A stretch of DNA of 64,000 bases from Ceratopteris richardii (Eukaryota; Streptophyta; Polypodiopsida; Polypodiales; Pteridaceae). The notes under the pieces were generated by a model. It was not told where the DNA came from. It worked only from the letters and a program-made list of their open reading frames with translations, and did not search any database. The DNA lies in assembly GCA_020310875.1 (NCBI GenBank), contig CM035407.1:221734496-221798495 (forward strand), written 5' to 3'. Below are positions 31,353 through 42,854 of the stretch, piece by piece. The first letter of the stretch is position 1; each line of letters begins with the position of its first letter. The position numbers and the translations under genes are program-made.

Positions 31353-31560
31353 CCTTGATTCACCTATACTATCAAATCTTCAACCTTATGAGTAATTAAT
31401 ATACCTTAGCTTTGAAATTTACTCATTCTCATCCTTTTGATTGCTCTCGCGTGTCTCCCTTTAGCTTTTCCTTTACACTTTGTCCTTTTGAATCTTCAAA
31501 TGTTGAATTTTGTATGTCTGTAGTAGTTGAGATCTTCCTTTTTTTCAAATATGATTATTC

Positions 31561-31574
31561 CTACTCTCATACCA
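31561..31574 (-). other. element D1 primer-binding site
   Basis: On the - strand TGGTATGAGAGTAG next to the LTR end, close to the initiator tRNA-Met complement TGGTATCAGAG. Confidence 0.75.
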
Positions 31575-31575
31575 C

Positions 31576-32570
31576 TGATGGAGATGGTTAATCTCCAAAA
31601 GACAAGCTACACTTGAGTTTAGAACACCTCTATGTCAAGTATAGCTCAAAACCTTCACCAATTTTGAAATACTTTACCAAGATATGAACACTCAGCTTCT
31701 CTATGAAAACTAGCTTCACTCAGAAAAGTCTGCCTCTCAAATTTCACTCATTTACTAATGAAACGATTAACGTTTTCTATGAAAATTTGGCACAACACTC
31801 TTCTAGTGTTTGTGCAACTAGTCCAAGTCAAATTTCTCTAAAAGAACGCACAGAACTTTAGATTTACTTCAATAAGTAAACATGGGTATGAAACAAGCAC
31901 TTTCTATAGGCTACTTTTACAGATGCAACTTTAAACAATTGGTTCTCACAAAATATAACCCATTTAATAAAATGCTTTTAGACATAGATATCTTACCTTC
32001 CAACTTAGATTTTGACTCCACATTTGTGTAAAACTTTACACTATGCACTGAGATCTGATCAATTCTTTGATCATCAAAATTGCACCTCTTTCAAAAGACA
32101 CTCATCACTTTTTCAATTACAAATGTTCCTTCTCATAATTATCTCAGCCAGATTACAATTAGACTCTCAAATCTTGACCATAGATGCATTAACTATGAAC
32201 TTAGACATCTGCAAAAGGATTTCTAAAATGATCAAGCACAGAAGGAGAAATGAAGAAAAGATCGACATGCAATTCTCAGAAAAACTTCTTCTATTCAACT
32301 CTTCTTACATCTCATGGATTATCTTCATTCAACTTATGATCTACTATTCCCTTATCTCATCTATTCTTTATCTCTCATATACATATGAGTGTGGATTTGT
32401 CATTACTTCAAGTATTTGTGAAGTATTTACAAAGCTAATATACATGTGTATATAGACCTTCTCTTTCTGAATCGCTACTTCACTTCATGTTCTTAGGCTT
32501 CAATCTTTTCTTCAAGTCTTCACTCCTAAGCTTCATATAATCATCAATTGGTGATTGTCTTGCTCCAACA
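31576..32570 (-). repeat. element D1 5' LTR
   Basis: About 995 bp. On the - strand it begins TGTTGGAGCAAGACAATC and ends CCATCTCCATCA before the PBS. AT-rich, with no conserved coding content; ORFs inside it are chance. No partner LTR is in the window. Confidence 0.78.
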
Positions 32571-34126
32571 TGTTTGAGGGGTGAATATTTCCACTTTACC
32601 TTTTTGTCAACTAATGGGGTGGACTAACCTTCAACTGACTCCTTTTTATATTCTTCTAGTTGATCAATGGTGTGTTCAACCCATTGAATTAATTAAGGAT
32701 ATCTCTATCTATATTGAGGTTACCACTTTTCTTATTACTTTTTTTCTTATTGGTCAAAGGCATATTATAATTTACTTCTCGGCTACAAAAAATACTCTAT
32801 TACTTTGGATGAGAAGTAGATTTGTCCCAAAGACTAGAATCCTATGATATCAGAACCCCCACATATGTTAAAAGGTCAAGATGAGGATGAAGAAGTCTAG
32901 TTCTTGGAATTCAATAAGGATATTTGATGAGTAGAAGTTATGGATATCCCAAATGTGTTTGATCAATATTTTCAACATGCTCTTCTAACAATTTCAATAC
33001 AACCCAAAGTTATTCTGAAGGATTTTACTGAAGATATTTTAAATACACCTATGGAAAAAAATTTTGTGCAGAGCCCATGTACATATTCAAGAAGATCAAG
33101 AGAAGATTGTCAATATTGGCCCTATGGCCCAACCTCAAATGGTGAAGATTTTTGCGAAGCTACTAGCCTCATTCTAATGTGAGCTTACTTCACTTTTGAA
33201 GGAATTTAAGGTTATTTTTGCTTGGGATTATTCCAAAATAAATGCAAGGATTGGATCCATGAATATTTCAACATAAAATACATTTGAATCTTGATGCATC
33301 ACTAGTCCTTCAAAAATGATACAGAATGATTCCTAACTTTGCCAAATAGTTGAAGGATGAACTAGATTGGTTGTTGAGAGTAGGGTTTATTGTACCTATT
33401 GAGTGTCTCAAGTGGGTGTGTTCTTCCATAGTAGTTGTCCCTAAGAAAAATAAACAACCATGAATCTATGTTGATTATTGCAAATGAAATGCCACTATTA
33501 TCCGAGATCCTTTTCTCTTTCCCCTCTCCGATACAATACTTGATGAGATGGTAGGATGCAAAATGTATTCCTTCTTGGATTGATTCAATCGCTATAATCA
33601 AGTTTCAATGGCTGAAGCTTATATAGCCAAAACAAGTTTTATTACCAATTGGGGTGTTTTTGCCTCATGATCTCACGAATGTTGCCAGTACTTTTCAAAA
33701 TGATATGCATAAAAAATTTGCCCCATTTTCAACATGTTTTATGCGAGTTTTTTTAGATGTTTTTTTTTGTCTCTCTAAAGCGAGTGGATAATCTTCAACA
33801 TCAGTGGATTTGTTTTATATAATGTAGGTAATATCATCTTTGTTTGAACCCTCTTTATTTGATTTTTGGGTGAAATATGCATAATTATTAGGTCATATCA
33901 TTTTTAAAGATGGTATTGTAGTGGACCACAGATAAAGTTAGAGAGTTTTTAGAAGTTTCCCTACCACATTCAGCACAAGTTTTTCTTCGCTTCTTGGGCC
34001 AAATACAATGGCATGGCCATCACTTACCATGCCTCAATCATATCACTATTCCCCTAAATGTTTGGCTCATGTTAAGTCAAGTGACTTTTACAGGGATACA
34101 AAATGTGATTTAGCTTTTTGATGGCT
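32571..34126 (+). pseudogene. element E: old Ty3/gypsy, protease remnant to RT (left half)
   Basis: Very decayed. Translation around 33190-33830 recovers LLKEFKVIFAWDYS, DELDWLLRVGFIVP, SSIVVVPKKN, IIRDPF and CKMYSFLD, then YNQVSMAEAYIAKTSFITNWGVFA with many stops. Around 33930-34010 remains of KVREFLEVS and RFLGQIQWHGHH are visible. Positions 32590-32860 may hold a protease remnant. The sequence is cut at 34126 by element C and resumes at 56060. It is a different family from A-C. Confidence 0.7.
34122..34126. repeat. left target-site duplication of element C (TGGCT)
   Basis: TGGCT before the C LTR; TGGTT follows the other LTR at 56060-56064. The single difference is a C-to-T change. Confidence 0.65.
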
Positions 34127-34800
34127 TGTTGGCAACAGCCAAGCAAGTTAGGGCATGACAAGACAAGGGAGCTGACGCAAAGAGTCAGAGCAGAGGGATA
34201 GACAAGCTGGACCAAGTAGGCAGAGCAGTCAAAGAAGATTTGATAGCTAGGCCTATCCAAATTTTCATAAAATAAATCCTTTTGAATAGTGATTTTCATC
34301 ACTACATGAACTATGTAAATACCGTTTTTGGTAGATGAGGCTCCATTTTGTTCAAGACAAGGAACCCTCAAGCTTGAGGAGTACTATAAGTATCTATGTA
34401 CCAATTCTCATAATTTTTAGATTCCTTTTGAGCTCTCAAATAAGCCATGGAACCTAATTTTTAACTAGGCCAAACATTAGGTCTAGAGAGGGCCAAAGCT
34501 AGTCAAAAACTATAAAAAGAACTAGAGAGCTTATTTTTGAGGTTAGCTTGTGAGAGTTTTGAGCTATTGTACAAGATTTCTTGAGTAATAGAAAGCACTC
34601 CATTGTTCCTCTCTTTGTTCTTGCCTTGTGTGCATGTGGGTATGTGCATGTGTGTGTGTGTGCATGCTTGTGTGCTTCTCACTCATGCACTTGTGCCTTC
34701 ACTTGTTCATAGTCGTCATACTAGTCCGCATGTCTCCATGGATTGACATTTATCAGGTGGATTTCCTCACATTGGTACTTGCCATTGTGCTAGAGTGACA
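34127..34800 (+). repeat. element C 5' LTR
   Basis: 674 bp, TGTTGGCAACAGCC to GCTAGAGTGACA. Contains TATAAAAAG at 34511-34519, the palindrome-like CTCAAGCTTGAG and a TG-rich patch; same layout as the A and B LTRs. Confidence 0.92.
34511..34519 (+). promoter_or_regulatory. TATA box in element C 5' LTR
   Basis: TATAAAAAG in the context AAAACTATAAAAAGAACTAG, matching the LTR boxes of A and B. Confidence 0.7.
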
Positions 34801-34807
34801 CCAAATT

Positions 34808-34826
34808 TGGCGTTGTTGGGGAGAGA
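34808..34826 (+). other. element C primer-binding site (decayed)
   Basis: TGGCGTTGTTGGGGAGAG, seven bases after the LTR, aligns with the intact tRNA-Asp PBS of element A with C-to-T-type changes and a small deletion. Confidence 0.8.
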
Positions 34827-36285
34827 GCTCCAAGGACAAGCGTGTGATAGTAATACATAGAGTTATGATGTTGGAGTCATAGGTATTTTCCTTACTTCTC
34901 ACTATTTTCTTTTACTTTCTTAACCATCATCATCCTCACCATCTCCCACCTCCATCTCCATCTTTGCTGAATTTTTAGTTCTTTGGTCATATCACAAAAC
35001 TTGCAATCAACACAAAACTTGCAGTCAACACAAAACTTGTAGATGACACTTAAACACAACCAAAAACTTGTCCATTGTGATGTATAGACCCTCAATTGAC
35101 ACATAGCTATGCAAAATTCTTGAAAAAGCAATCAATCTTGATTGATACCATGATGGGCTGCATGTCCATTGCGATTGATAGGTGTCCATCACCACAGATA
35201 CCCCTCTCCATCAGAATTGACCAAGATATCAGGATTGACACTCCAACTCGGTGAGAAACTTATCCATCGTAATGCACATGCCACTAGTGACACAAAATCA
35301 TGCAAAAAACCCAAGGAAATCTATCCATCGCAACTTACATCATCAATCATGATAAACACCATCAATCCTGATCGACTCTTCCATCGCGATTGATAGGCCA
35401 TGATGGATAGATTTGTCCATCAAGATTGACAACCCTGTCAATCGTGATTGAAAGGCAAATTCAGTCAAATTTTTAGGGTTTTTATTTTTGTCAAATTTTG
35501 GTCAATTTTGAGCATAAATTTCAAGCGGTTGGAACATTGTGAGGCCTCTAAGTAAACGTTTCTAGAAATCTTGTTTGCCTATTTTAAACCCCAGAACCCT
35601 GAATTGACATAACATCTTCATATAAATTCCATTTCCAGTGATCTTGAGTTTTTTGGAAAGCTAGTTTAAAATCTATACGAACTAATATGTGGAGTTTTAG
35701 ATATAGTATTTTGAAGTTGACCTTCCACGGGGGTTAGGATACCAAGGGGACTCAAGAGAAATTTTGTGCAACACAAGGGGAGAAAAAGGGGATTCAAAAG
35801 TGTCTGAATCAAATTGTCTATCAATTGAAGTTAAAAGCTTGAGCTAAACTTGAACTTTTATAGGGTCATTGAGAGCTCTTTGCAAGAGCAATGCAAAGTG
35901 CCATTGTGTGAGAGCTTGGGAACATGCTTCTTGGGCATACAAGTGCAAAAAGGAGAAGCAACTTGAGGTTGGATCATTCTCAACCTCTCTGTCAATTCCT
36001 AGCCTAGGCTAAGTATGGATAGAGGTATTGATTAATTAGGGTTATGCTAGGCATGACTCAAGTACAAGAACCCTAATTACTCAAGTGAAAACATCAAAAA
36101 ACCCTAAAGTGAAGGGAGATAAATTGAGTGATCAAATTTCAAGTATGATAACATTCAAGTATTCCTCGATGAAAAGTATTGAACAAGAAGTGACATCCTA
36201 AGGAAATTAAAAGAACAAGGGACTAATACAAAAGAACTCTGCAACGAGGTTGTACTTGGGAAATTTAGGATAAAGGGAAAAGCAT
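34827..36285 (+). other. element C 5' leader (untranslated)
   Basis: About 1.46 kb between PBS and the ORF1 ATG. It has a short triplicated ACAAAACTTGCA/GTCAAC motif (about 34990-35040) and the diverged palindromic array (35090-35455), then AT-rich sequence with no protein. Same place and similar length as in element A. Confidence 0.7.
35090..35455. repeat. diverged palindromic repeat array in the element C leader
   Basis: About a dozen degenerate units around TCCATCGCGATTGATAGG, for example ATCAATCTTGATTGAT, CCATTGCGATTGATAG, CCATCGCGATTGATAGG, CCATCAAGATTGAC and TCAATCGTGATTGA. The core ATCGCGAT is shared with the array of element A, while the arms differ. Confidence 0.75.
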
Positions 36286-37260
36286 ATGAACCTTAGGTCA
36301 GGAGGATATCTAGGCAATGATAGATAAAGCCTCAGATCAATTAAAGCTAGTGTCAATCATATAGTTAGATCTTGGGCCTAGCAATTGAGTGACTACCCAT
36401 ACACATAAAGTTCAGAAATGAGTGACTGTGAGATGTCGTATAGCATGGAGAGACTCATGGGTAGCTCAGGAGTGGCATACCTAGAAAAACTAGAGGAACC
36501 TTACAAGACTTAATTGGAATATATCAAGACCAGCCAATTAGGTGCTCACATCTATGAGGACAGTATGAGAAGATCCGTTGTCCAAATTAAAAACTCAGAT
36601 CAACCTACTGGACTAGAACACCTAGTAATCAAACTTGAAAATGGATCATACATTGATAAAGAAGGGACTATGTATGTAGTCACTAACAAGCCAGATAGAT
36701 CATATGAATTTGGTAACATAATTCTAGAGACTGAGATAGGTGAAATAGAACAAGGAAAGTTAAGAAGAGAACGAAGAACCCCAAGGCGTAAGTCAGTCTT
36801 AACCACGATGCTCACACCAGAATGGGTTCCCCAAGATAACAAATGTGTAGAGTTGTTTTGGAATAGAGAAAATGATGAAGTGTTTTACAAGTTTAAGACC
36901 GATCATCCTAGTGAAGTAGGAAGCTTTATGATATATTAATCAAAGATCCGAAAACTCCAGAAAAAGTGGTCTATTTAGACAACATATTGGAGAGAGTGTT
37001 TGTGGTAACAAAACCTCGTAGACATGCCTATACTTGGAAGGGCGAATTTGTTTTTCCCCATCCAAGATCGAGTGTCTCTTATGGACACCGAGGAGCTGGA
37101 ACATCCCAAGCTCATGGAGTTTAGAGGGATAGGAGTAGAGATAGACCGGAAGTGAGCTTTGCAAACCCCTTAGGAAGAGAGAGGTCAGGATTAGATGCAG
37201 AAAGAACTAATCAAGAAAGACATAGAAATCCTAGAAATCAAAGAGGCATGGATGAGTTTC
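36286..37260 (+). pseudogene. element C ORF1: start and gag N-terminal extension
   Basis: ATG at 36286 followed by AACCTTAGGTCAGG (MNLRSG), as in A. Conserved blocks: LGAHIYEDSMRRSVVQIKNS, IDKEGTMYVVTNKPDR, TPEWVPQDNK and HAYTWKGEFVFP. Stops at several CAG or CAA positions, for example 36330-36400. Confirms the extension belongs to the family. Confidence 0.78.
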
Positions 37261-38226
37261 CCTTGCATAGGCCTAGAAACACCCTAGAATCTTGAGACCC
37301 ACCCAATTGGTTAAGTCCATGAAAAATTGCTTCAATGGCACCGAAGATCCATATGATTGTGTGGGAGAGTTTAGACAAGTGTTGAGAGCTGAACAGTCGA
37401 GGATCTGTTCACTCAGTACAATGCATTTGGTCTAACTCTAAAAAACACTACCTTAATGTGGTTTCAACCACTACACCAAGGCCAGTTGAGGAATATAGAC
37501 CAATTGTTAGAAGCCTACATCATGTAATTCTCCAAAAGTGGCATGTGACACAACACCTTCTCATTGATACATAGCTTCAAACAGACACCTCAGGAAATAG
37601 TCAGACTTGTAGGAAGAGGGTTTGACCAATATCTAAAGAGATGCCCAATTCTAGAGTTACCCACTCCAACCAAACAAGTGGCCTTATTCTTAGATGGATT
37701 TTTAAGTACCAAATTGAGATCTTATTGTACTTAAAGAACCCAAGATCCATAGAAGATTGTGTACGAATGTGTATAGACATTGAGGATAATCTAGGAGAGG
37801 AATTAGAGCTTTCAAAAATCTATAAAGATTCAGATAGCTCTACTAGCCTCACTTCCAAACAATCCACATCTTTCCAAGAACTTGTAGAGAAGGTATCTTT
37901 GAAATTAGGAGTCTAGCAAATAGAGCGCTAGATTAGCCCCATGCAAATGATGTTATACTTGTGGAGGAGACCATATGGCTAATGTGTGACCAATCATGGC
38001 TCAACCCCAAGTGAACCCTAACAACCAAGGCTGCACCATAGAAAGGAGGTACACTAACCACACCGCACAAGACTGCCCTTATAACAAGCCGTGGTTAGGC
38101 AAAATTATCCACAATCATATCCACAACAAGGGAGATACCAAAATTAGTAACCATAGCAGCATGGTAGGCCCCAACAACCCTATCAACCACCCTGCCAAGC
38201 GCAACAAAGGCCTCAACCAATGCTAG
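37261..38226 (+). pseudogene. element C ORF1: gag capsid and first zinc-knuckle region
   Basis: Retrotrans_gag remains: TQLVKSMKN-like start, TLMWFQPL, SFKQTPQE and LKNPRSIEDCVRMCIDIEDN. Then CYTCGGDHMANV (last Cys lost to a stop) and CTIERRYTNHTAQDC. Several frameshifts and stops. Confidence 0.8.
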
Positions 38227-39840
38227 TTGAGCAACCCCCAACTCTAGCCAATGTGATTCCAATGAAGTATGCAGCTACTCAAGAAAACTTAAATAGAGCC
38301 TTAGTGCCAACATCACCATTGATTACAAAAAGTGAATCAAGTGATCATAGTTTTGACTTGACTCATATGGATAGCCCACAGGCTTACTATATGCAATCAC
38401 CTGAGCATAACAACACATACTATCACGAAGACCCGAGTGAACCTAGTTGGGATCCAGAATATGGAATGTCATGTATGCAAACCCTAAGTCTAGGCCCCAA
38501 CCTAGACAAATCAGACCCAGTCACCTAGAAGACCATGCTACAGATGTCAGAGAGATCACTTCATTCGTGATTGCCCTATGCCTCCACCGATGCATCCCCA
38601 GTCAGTGATAATTCAAGGCTTTTGTCAAGATTGTGAGAAGGAGAACCTCTTATGGGACTGTCCTAAGAACCCAAACAATGGGCCAAAGATCACTCCTATC
38701 AATGTGATTGGGTTAGTAGTAGATTCCACTATAAGTGTAACTTCCACTGCCCCAGTGTAAGTAGTCACTAGGGCGCATGCATTACTACAAAACCAAGGCT
38801 TAGGACATGAAAAGAGTACTGACTACACTGAGACTAAAAGTATAACTAAGAAAAGGACAAGATCTTGGAAAGATAGCCGACGGAGAATGAAGAGATAATG
38901 GTTGAAAAAGACGAGTGAACTTGAGGAAAGCCTAAGAGAAACCAAGGCCAAGATAGTTGAACTCACCTCTCAAGCACACTCTGACATATCACCTCCACCA
39001 CCATCCCCATCACATTCTAATCCACCACCTTTTAATACACATTACATAAACCCACCACCTAGAGTAGGATCAGTCCTAGTAGATCCCACTCCTAAAGACT
39101 TAGACATGATGCTTAACGCATATCAGGCCAAAATCCATGAAGGGCCAAATGTAACAGATCTTGAAAAGTGTTACCTTAGAGCGGACTTAGAGGTTGAAAG
39201 AACAAAGCTTTGTGCTAAGATGGTAGAGTTGGCTCAGACCATGTTTGGAGCTAGTCATCTCTTCAATTGCTCTAGTTCAGCTAAGACACAACTACATTTT
39301 GATGAACTATTAGAAAGATTGGAGAGTTTAATTGCAAAATCTGGAAAGGAGGCCACGTCCCAAGGTAAGGACAAGGCAAGTGAAAGAATGAGAATTCCTC
39401 CGTAGGAAGCTTATGTGCCTGATTCAACAGAACATGACACCTCTGCTTCTATGAGCTGATATTCCCAAGAATTTCTAAGAGAAATTCAAGAAGAGAAGTG
39501 GGCAAACAAAAGTGAAAATCCTCCTCCCATTGAACTTTTGGACGACTTACATGATCGATTCCCACAAGATATTCCATCTATATATGGAGAACAAGAGGAT
39601 GCCCCATCAAGTGAACGGTTAGACTTCGAGTCTAATTCCCTAAAAGAACTACCTTATTTCACAGGCCCATGGGAAGACATGTCCACATGCATGAGAGCAC
39701 CCACGGTCATGATAAGGAAGGAAGACTCACTTTTGCCTAGAAACACGGAATTAGTAAAGAACACTAAAGTGCAGTGCAATCTCACTTTAGAGGAGCTACT
39801 CAAGGTTAAACGAGAATAGTGGAAACATGTAGCCAACCAA
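38220..39840 (+). pseudogene. element C ORF1: gag C-terminal part with second zinc-knuckle pair
   Basis: CYRCQRDHFIRDC (intact CCHC) and CQDCEKENLLWDC (His changed to Asn) near 38535-38660. The coiled coil is ELEESLRETKAKIVELT near 38920. The LNAYQAKIHEGPNVTDLEK block follows, then the Ser/Pro linker to the protease. In this copy the second knuckle keeps the Cys pair that A has lost. Confidence 0.78.
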
Positions 39841-40660
39841 GTGTCTGAAGTAGCTAAACATCAATCCAAGGTAGGGTCTCATAGGATAGTTCCTGAAATA
39901 CCCTTGGACAAGATAGGAGACATGAGAGAAGGAGAAGAAGGAACCACGTATCTTCCAATCACTCATCAGGGTTACATAACCAAGGGTATTTTGGACTCAA
40001 GCACAGGAGTCGCAATCACTACCACTTCCCTATGGAAGCATTGGGGCAAACTACCACCGAGGCCAACGAGTCTCACTATTCGTGGTGTAGAGTTTGACCA
40101 TAGATTTTCCATATGCCACTTTAGCAAAAATCAGGCCTATGAGATGATTTTGGGAAGGCCATTCATGAGGTAGTTGTGAGTAGTACAGGATTGGGGAACC
40201 AATTCCTTGTATCTGCAACACTTAGGAGTTACAACCAAAGTCAATCTTGAGGATTACTCTCATAGAGATGTGCCCCGTACACAGTGGAATCCCATTCATA
40301 GAGTCACAAATGATACGTGTTCACTGCATTCCACAGGATTAGGATCCTCATGGATGCATGAAGACACACAAATATGGATGTGCAAAGTGGTAGTAGAAGA
40401 AGAGAAAAGAGAAAATGTCAGAGAGGTAGGTGCAAATGAAACTCATAGATCAATTCGAGACCCAGCCTATGCACGTGTAGTATTTCTTGATGAAGAGTTT
40501 GAACCTCATGGTTGGGCAAAGATCCTAGTGGCAATGGATGTAGCCATCAATGAAGAGCAATGGAGACCACACTATGATGAAGATGGCTATGACATTTTGG
40601 TCTTCACTATAGAACCAATCATGTGTGATTCTATTATAGAAGAATGAGAGCCTAGCTCGG
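39841..40660 (+). pseudogene. element C ORF1: first protease and linker
   Basis: IPLDKIGDMREGEEGTTYLP then GILDSSTGVAITTTSLWKHW (DSG changed to DSS) and YEMILGRPFMR. Gag runs into it without the TAG seen in A, showing gag and pol share one frame. The acidic linker ends near 40650, where about 1.3 kb present in A is missing. Confidence 0.8.
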
Positions 40661-41914
40661 AAGTGCAGGAATTATCTATGAAATTGAGCACACTCAATGG
40701 GTATCCCCCATTGTAGTGGTGCCCAAAAAGAATGGCAAATTACGAGTTTGCATTAACTTGAAGAAAGTTAACACAGCCACTACTAGAGATAGTTATCCGC
40801 TTCCTATCACTAAACTTATATTAGAAAGGGTACCACGAAAGGAAGTATACAGCTTTCTTGATGGATTATCTAGCTATAATCAAGTGGCCATTTCTCCATA
40901 AGTTCAACATAAGATAGCTTTTGCTATAGAGTGGGGCATATTTTCTTTTTGGTTAATGCCATTTGGGCTCACCAATGCACTAGCTACCTTTTAGAGGCTG
41001 ATGTGCCATGTGTTTAAAGAGTTCTAGAGAAAAAAATGGAAGTCTATGTTGATGATCTATGTGCTCATTCGGACATTAGACAAACACATATACCTGAAAT
41101 CAGACAAATCTTTGACAAATGTAGAGAATACTAGGTCCGCTTGAGCCCAGAAAAGTTTGTTTTTATGGTCAGGCAAGGCAAGATTCTAGGACACATAATG
41201 TCAAACAATGGCATATCCATGGATGAGGAGAAAGTTAGAGCAATTGTAGAGCTAGCTAGGCCAAAGAATGCCAAGGAGGTACAAGCTTTCATGGGGCATT
41301 GTGGCTATTATAAATGTTTCATTCATATGTATGTGATCATTACAAAACCTTTGTAGTCCCTATTGACTAACTTTGAGTGGATGGATGAATGTGAAAACGC
41401 CTTTAATGAGCTTAAACAACGCTTACGTTTAGCACCATTCTTGACTATGCCAAATTGGAACAAGCCATTTCATGTTCACGTGGATGCATCCAATTACACT
41501 ATTGGGTGTGTGTTAGTACAACATACTCGTGAAGGTTATATGGATCTTCCAATTGCTTATGCCAGTAGACAATTGAATGTGACTGAACAAAATTATACCA
41601 TTAATGAAAGAGAAGGATTAGACATGGTATATGCAGTTACAAAGTTTAGGCATTGTTTCCTTGCAAATAAGTTTAAATCTTTCACAGACCATCAAGCATT
41701 ACTCTATCTAGTGAACAAACCATGCAATCTTGGCCGATTAATAAGATGGTTCCTCTTGCTAATGGAATATGACTTTGATGTTGTGATTAGGAAAGGAAGG
41801 ACTCACCTTAGGGTGGATCATCTTTCTAGACTAGCTTCAGGAGAGTCCCCTCAAGGAGTATCAGATGACCTTCCTGATGCTTATTTGTTCAATCTAGAGG
41901 TAGTGCCTGACTAG
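40661..41914 (+). pseudogene. element C ORF1: RT and RNase H
   Basis: RT resumes at IYEIEHTQWVSPIVVVPKKN, then CINLKKVNTATTRDSYPLP, YSFLDGLSSYNQVAI, MPFGLTNALATF, MEVYVDDLCAHSDIRQ and KFVFMVRQGKILGHI. RNase H has [32 protein letters not shown] and FFTDHQALLYLV-like KSFTDHQALLYLV, ending LRVDHLSRLASGE. Multiple TAG stops. Confidence 0.88.
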
Positions 41915-42854
41915 GCCAAATTCTCATCTTTGGACCTAAACATCCTGTATTGAGAACTAAAGACAAAGAAGTAGTCAGATCTCAAAAATACTACATCATA
42001 GCAAGCAACATGTATAAGCACACTGATTAAGGTATATTGGCTTGTTGTGTAAATGAAGACGAGCATGCAACGTGGTTGCAACTAGCACATGTAGGTGCAC
42101 TTCAGCGACATCACTCCAAATGTAGAACCCTTTAGACTCTGCAAAGGTTAGGGGTATATTGGCCAACCATGCAAGCAGATGTCCATAAGTTAAGGAATGC
42201 CAAATCTATAGTACTAGACTACCAGTGGAACATGCCACTCTCTATCAGGTCTCTTTAGCACTAGATTGGAGTGGAACTTTGGTAGGCTTCTTGAGGACAA
42301 AAACATTCCCTCAAGAGATGACATTGGTGAGAAGAAAGAGCTTAGAATAGGAAGCACTAGATTATTCACTCATTAGAGATAATTTATACAAGCGAGGAAG
42401 ATACAGATACCTAAGATTGTGTATCCATGAGAGTGAATATCTTGAGATCTTGGAGACTACTCACCAAGGTGTGGTAGGAGGACATTTTGGACCAAATCCG
42501 GTGATTAAGGAAATTTCCTTCATAGATCTTTGGTGGCCATCACTTCACATGGATGCATATACCTATGCGAAGAGGTGCAATATTTGTCATCAGACTCAAT
42601 ATCCAATACACAAAGATGAGATGCCATTGAAACCCATGATGGGAGGATGTGCATTCTCTAAGTGGGGAATAGACTTTGTTGGTCTTGTTAGTCCCTCGGC
42701 TAAGGGTTCACATGTTGAATACATTATTGTTGCCACATATTGTCTAACCAAATGGGTTGAAGTAAAGGCCACAATGAAGAACGATGCTTAGATGATGGCT
42801 AAGTTCTTATTCAAGAACGTGTTCACCAGATACGGGTTACTGATAGAGTTAGTA
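41915..42854 (+). pseudogene. element C ORF1: integrase, left part
   Basis: A zinc-finger remnant lies near 42180-42230 (frameshifted). The core spans 42417-42854: DEMPLKPMMGGCAFSKWGID, FVGLVSPSAKGSHVEYIIVA, LTKWVEVKATMKND, then FKNVFTRYGLLIELV, where it breaks at 42854. The next expected residues (SDRGTHFLNE) are missing and replaced by unrelated DNA. Confidence 0.85.

Larger units (their letters stand above)
29096..32570 (-). mobile_element. element D1: 5' LTR to integrase of a Ty1/copia retrotransposon
   Basis: In sense: 995-bp 5' LTR, PBS for initiator tRNA-Met, leader, gag, protease, integrase; then the sequence stops at about 29096 and D2's leader begins. RT, RNase H and the 3' LTR are absent from the window. 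The reading frame is broken repeatedly. D1 has inserted beside or into element E, which starts immediately at 32571. Confidence 0.85.

Noticed and set aside
32012..32455. 147-codon hydrophobic ORF on +
   Set aside because: Lies wholly inside the 995-bp LTR of element D1 and has no conserved motif.
33362..33601. Minus-strand 79-codon ORF
   Set aside because: Antisense to the decayed RT of element E.
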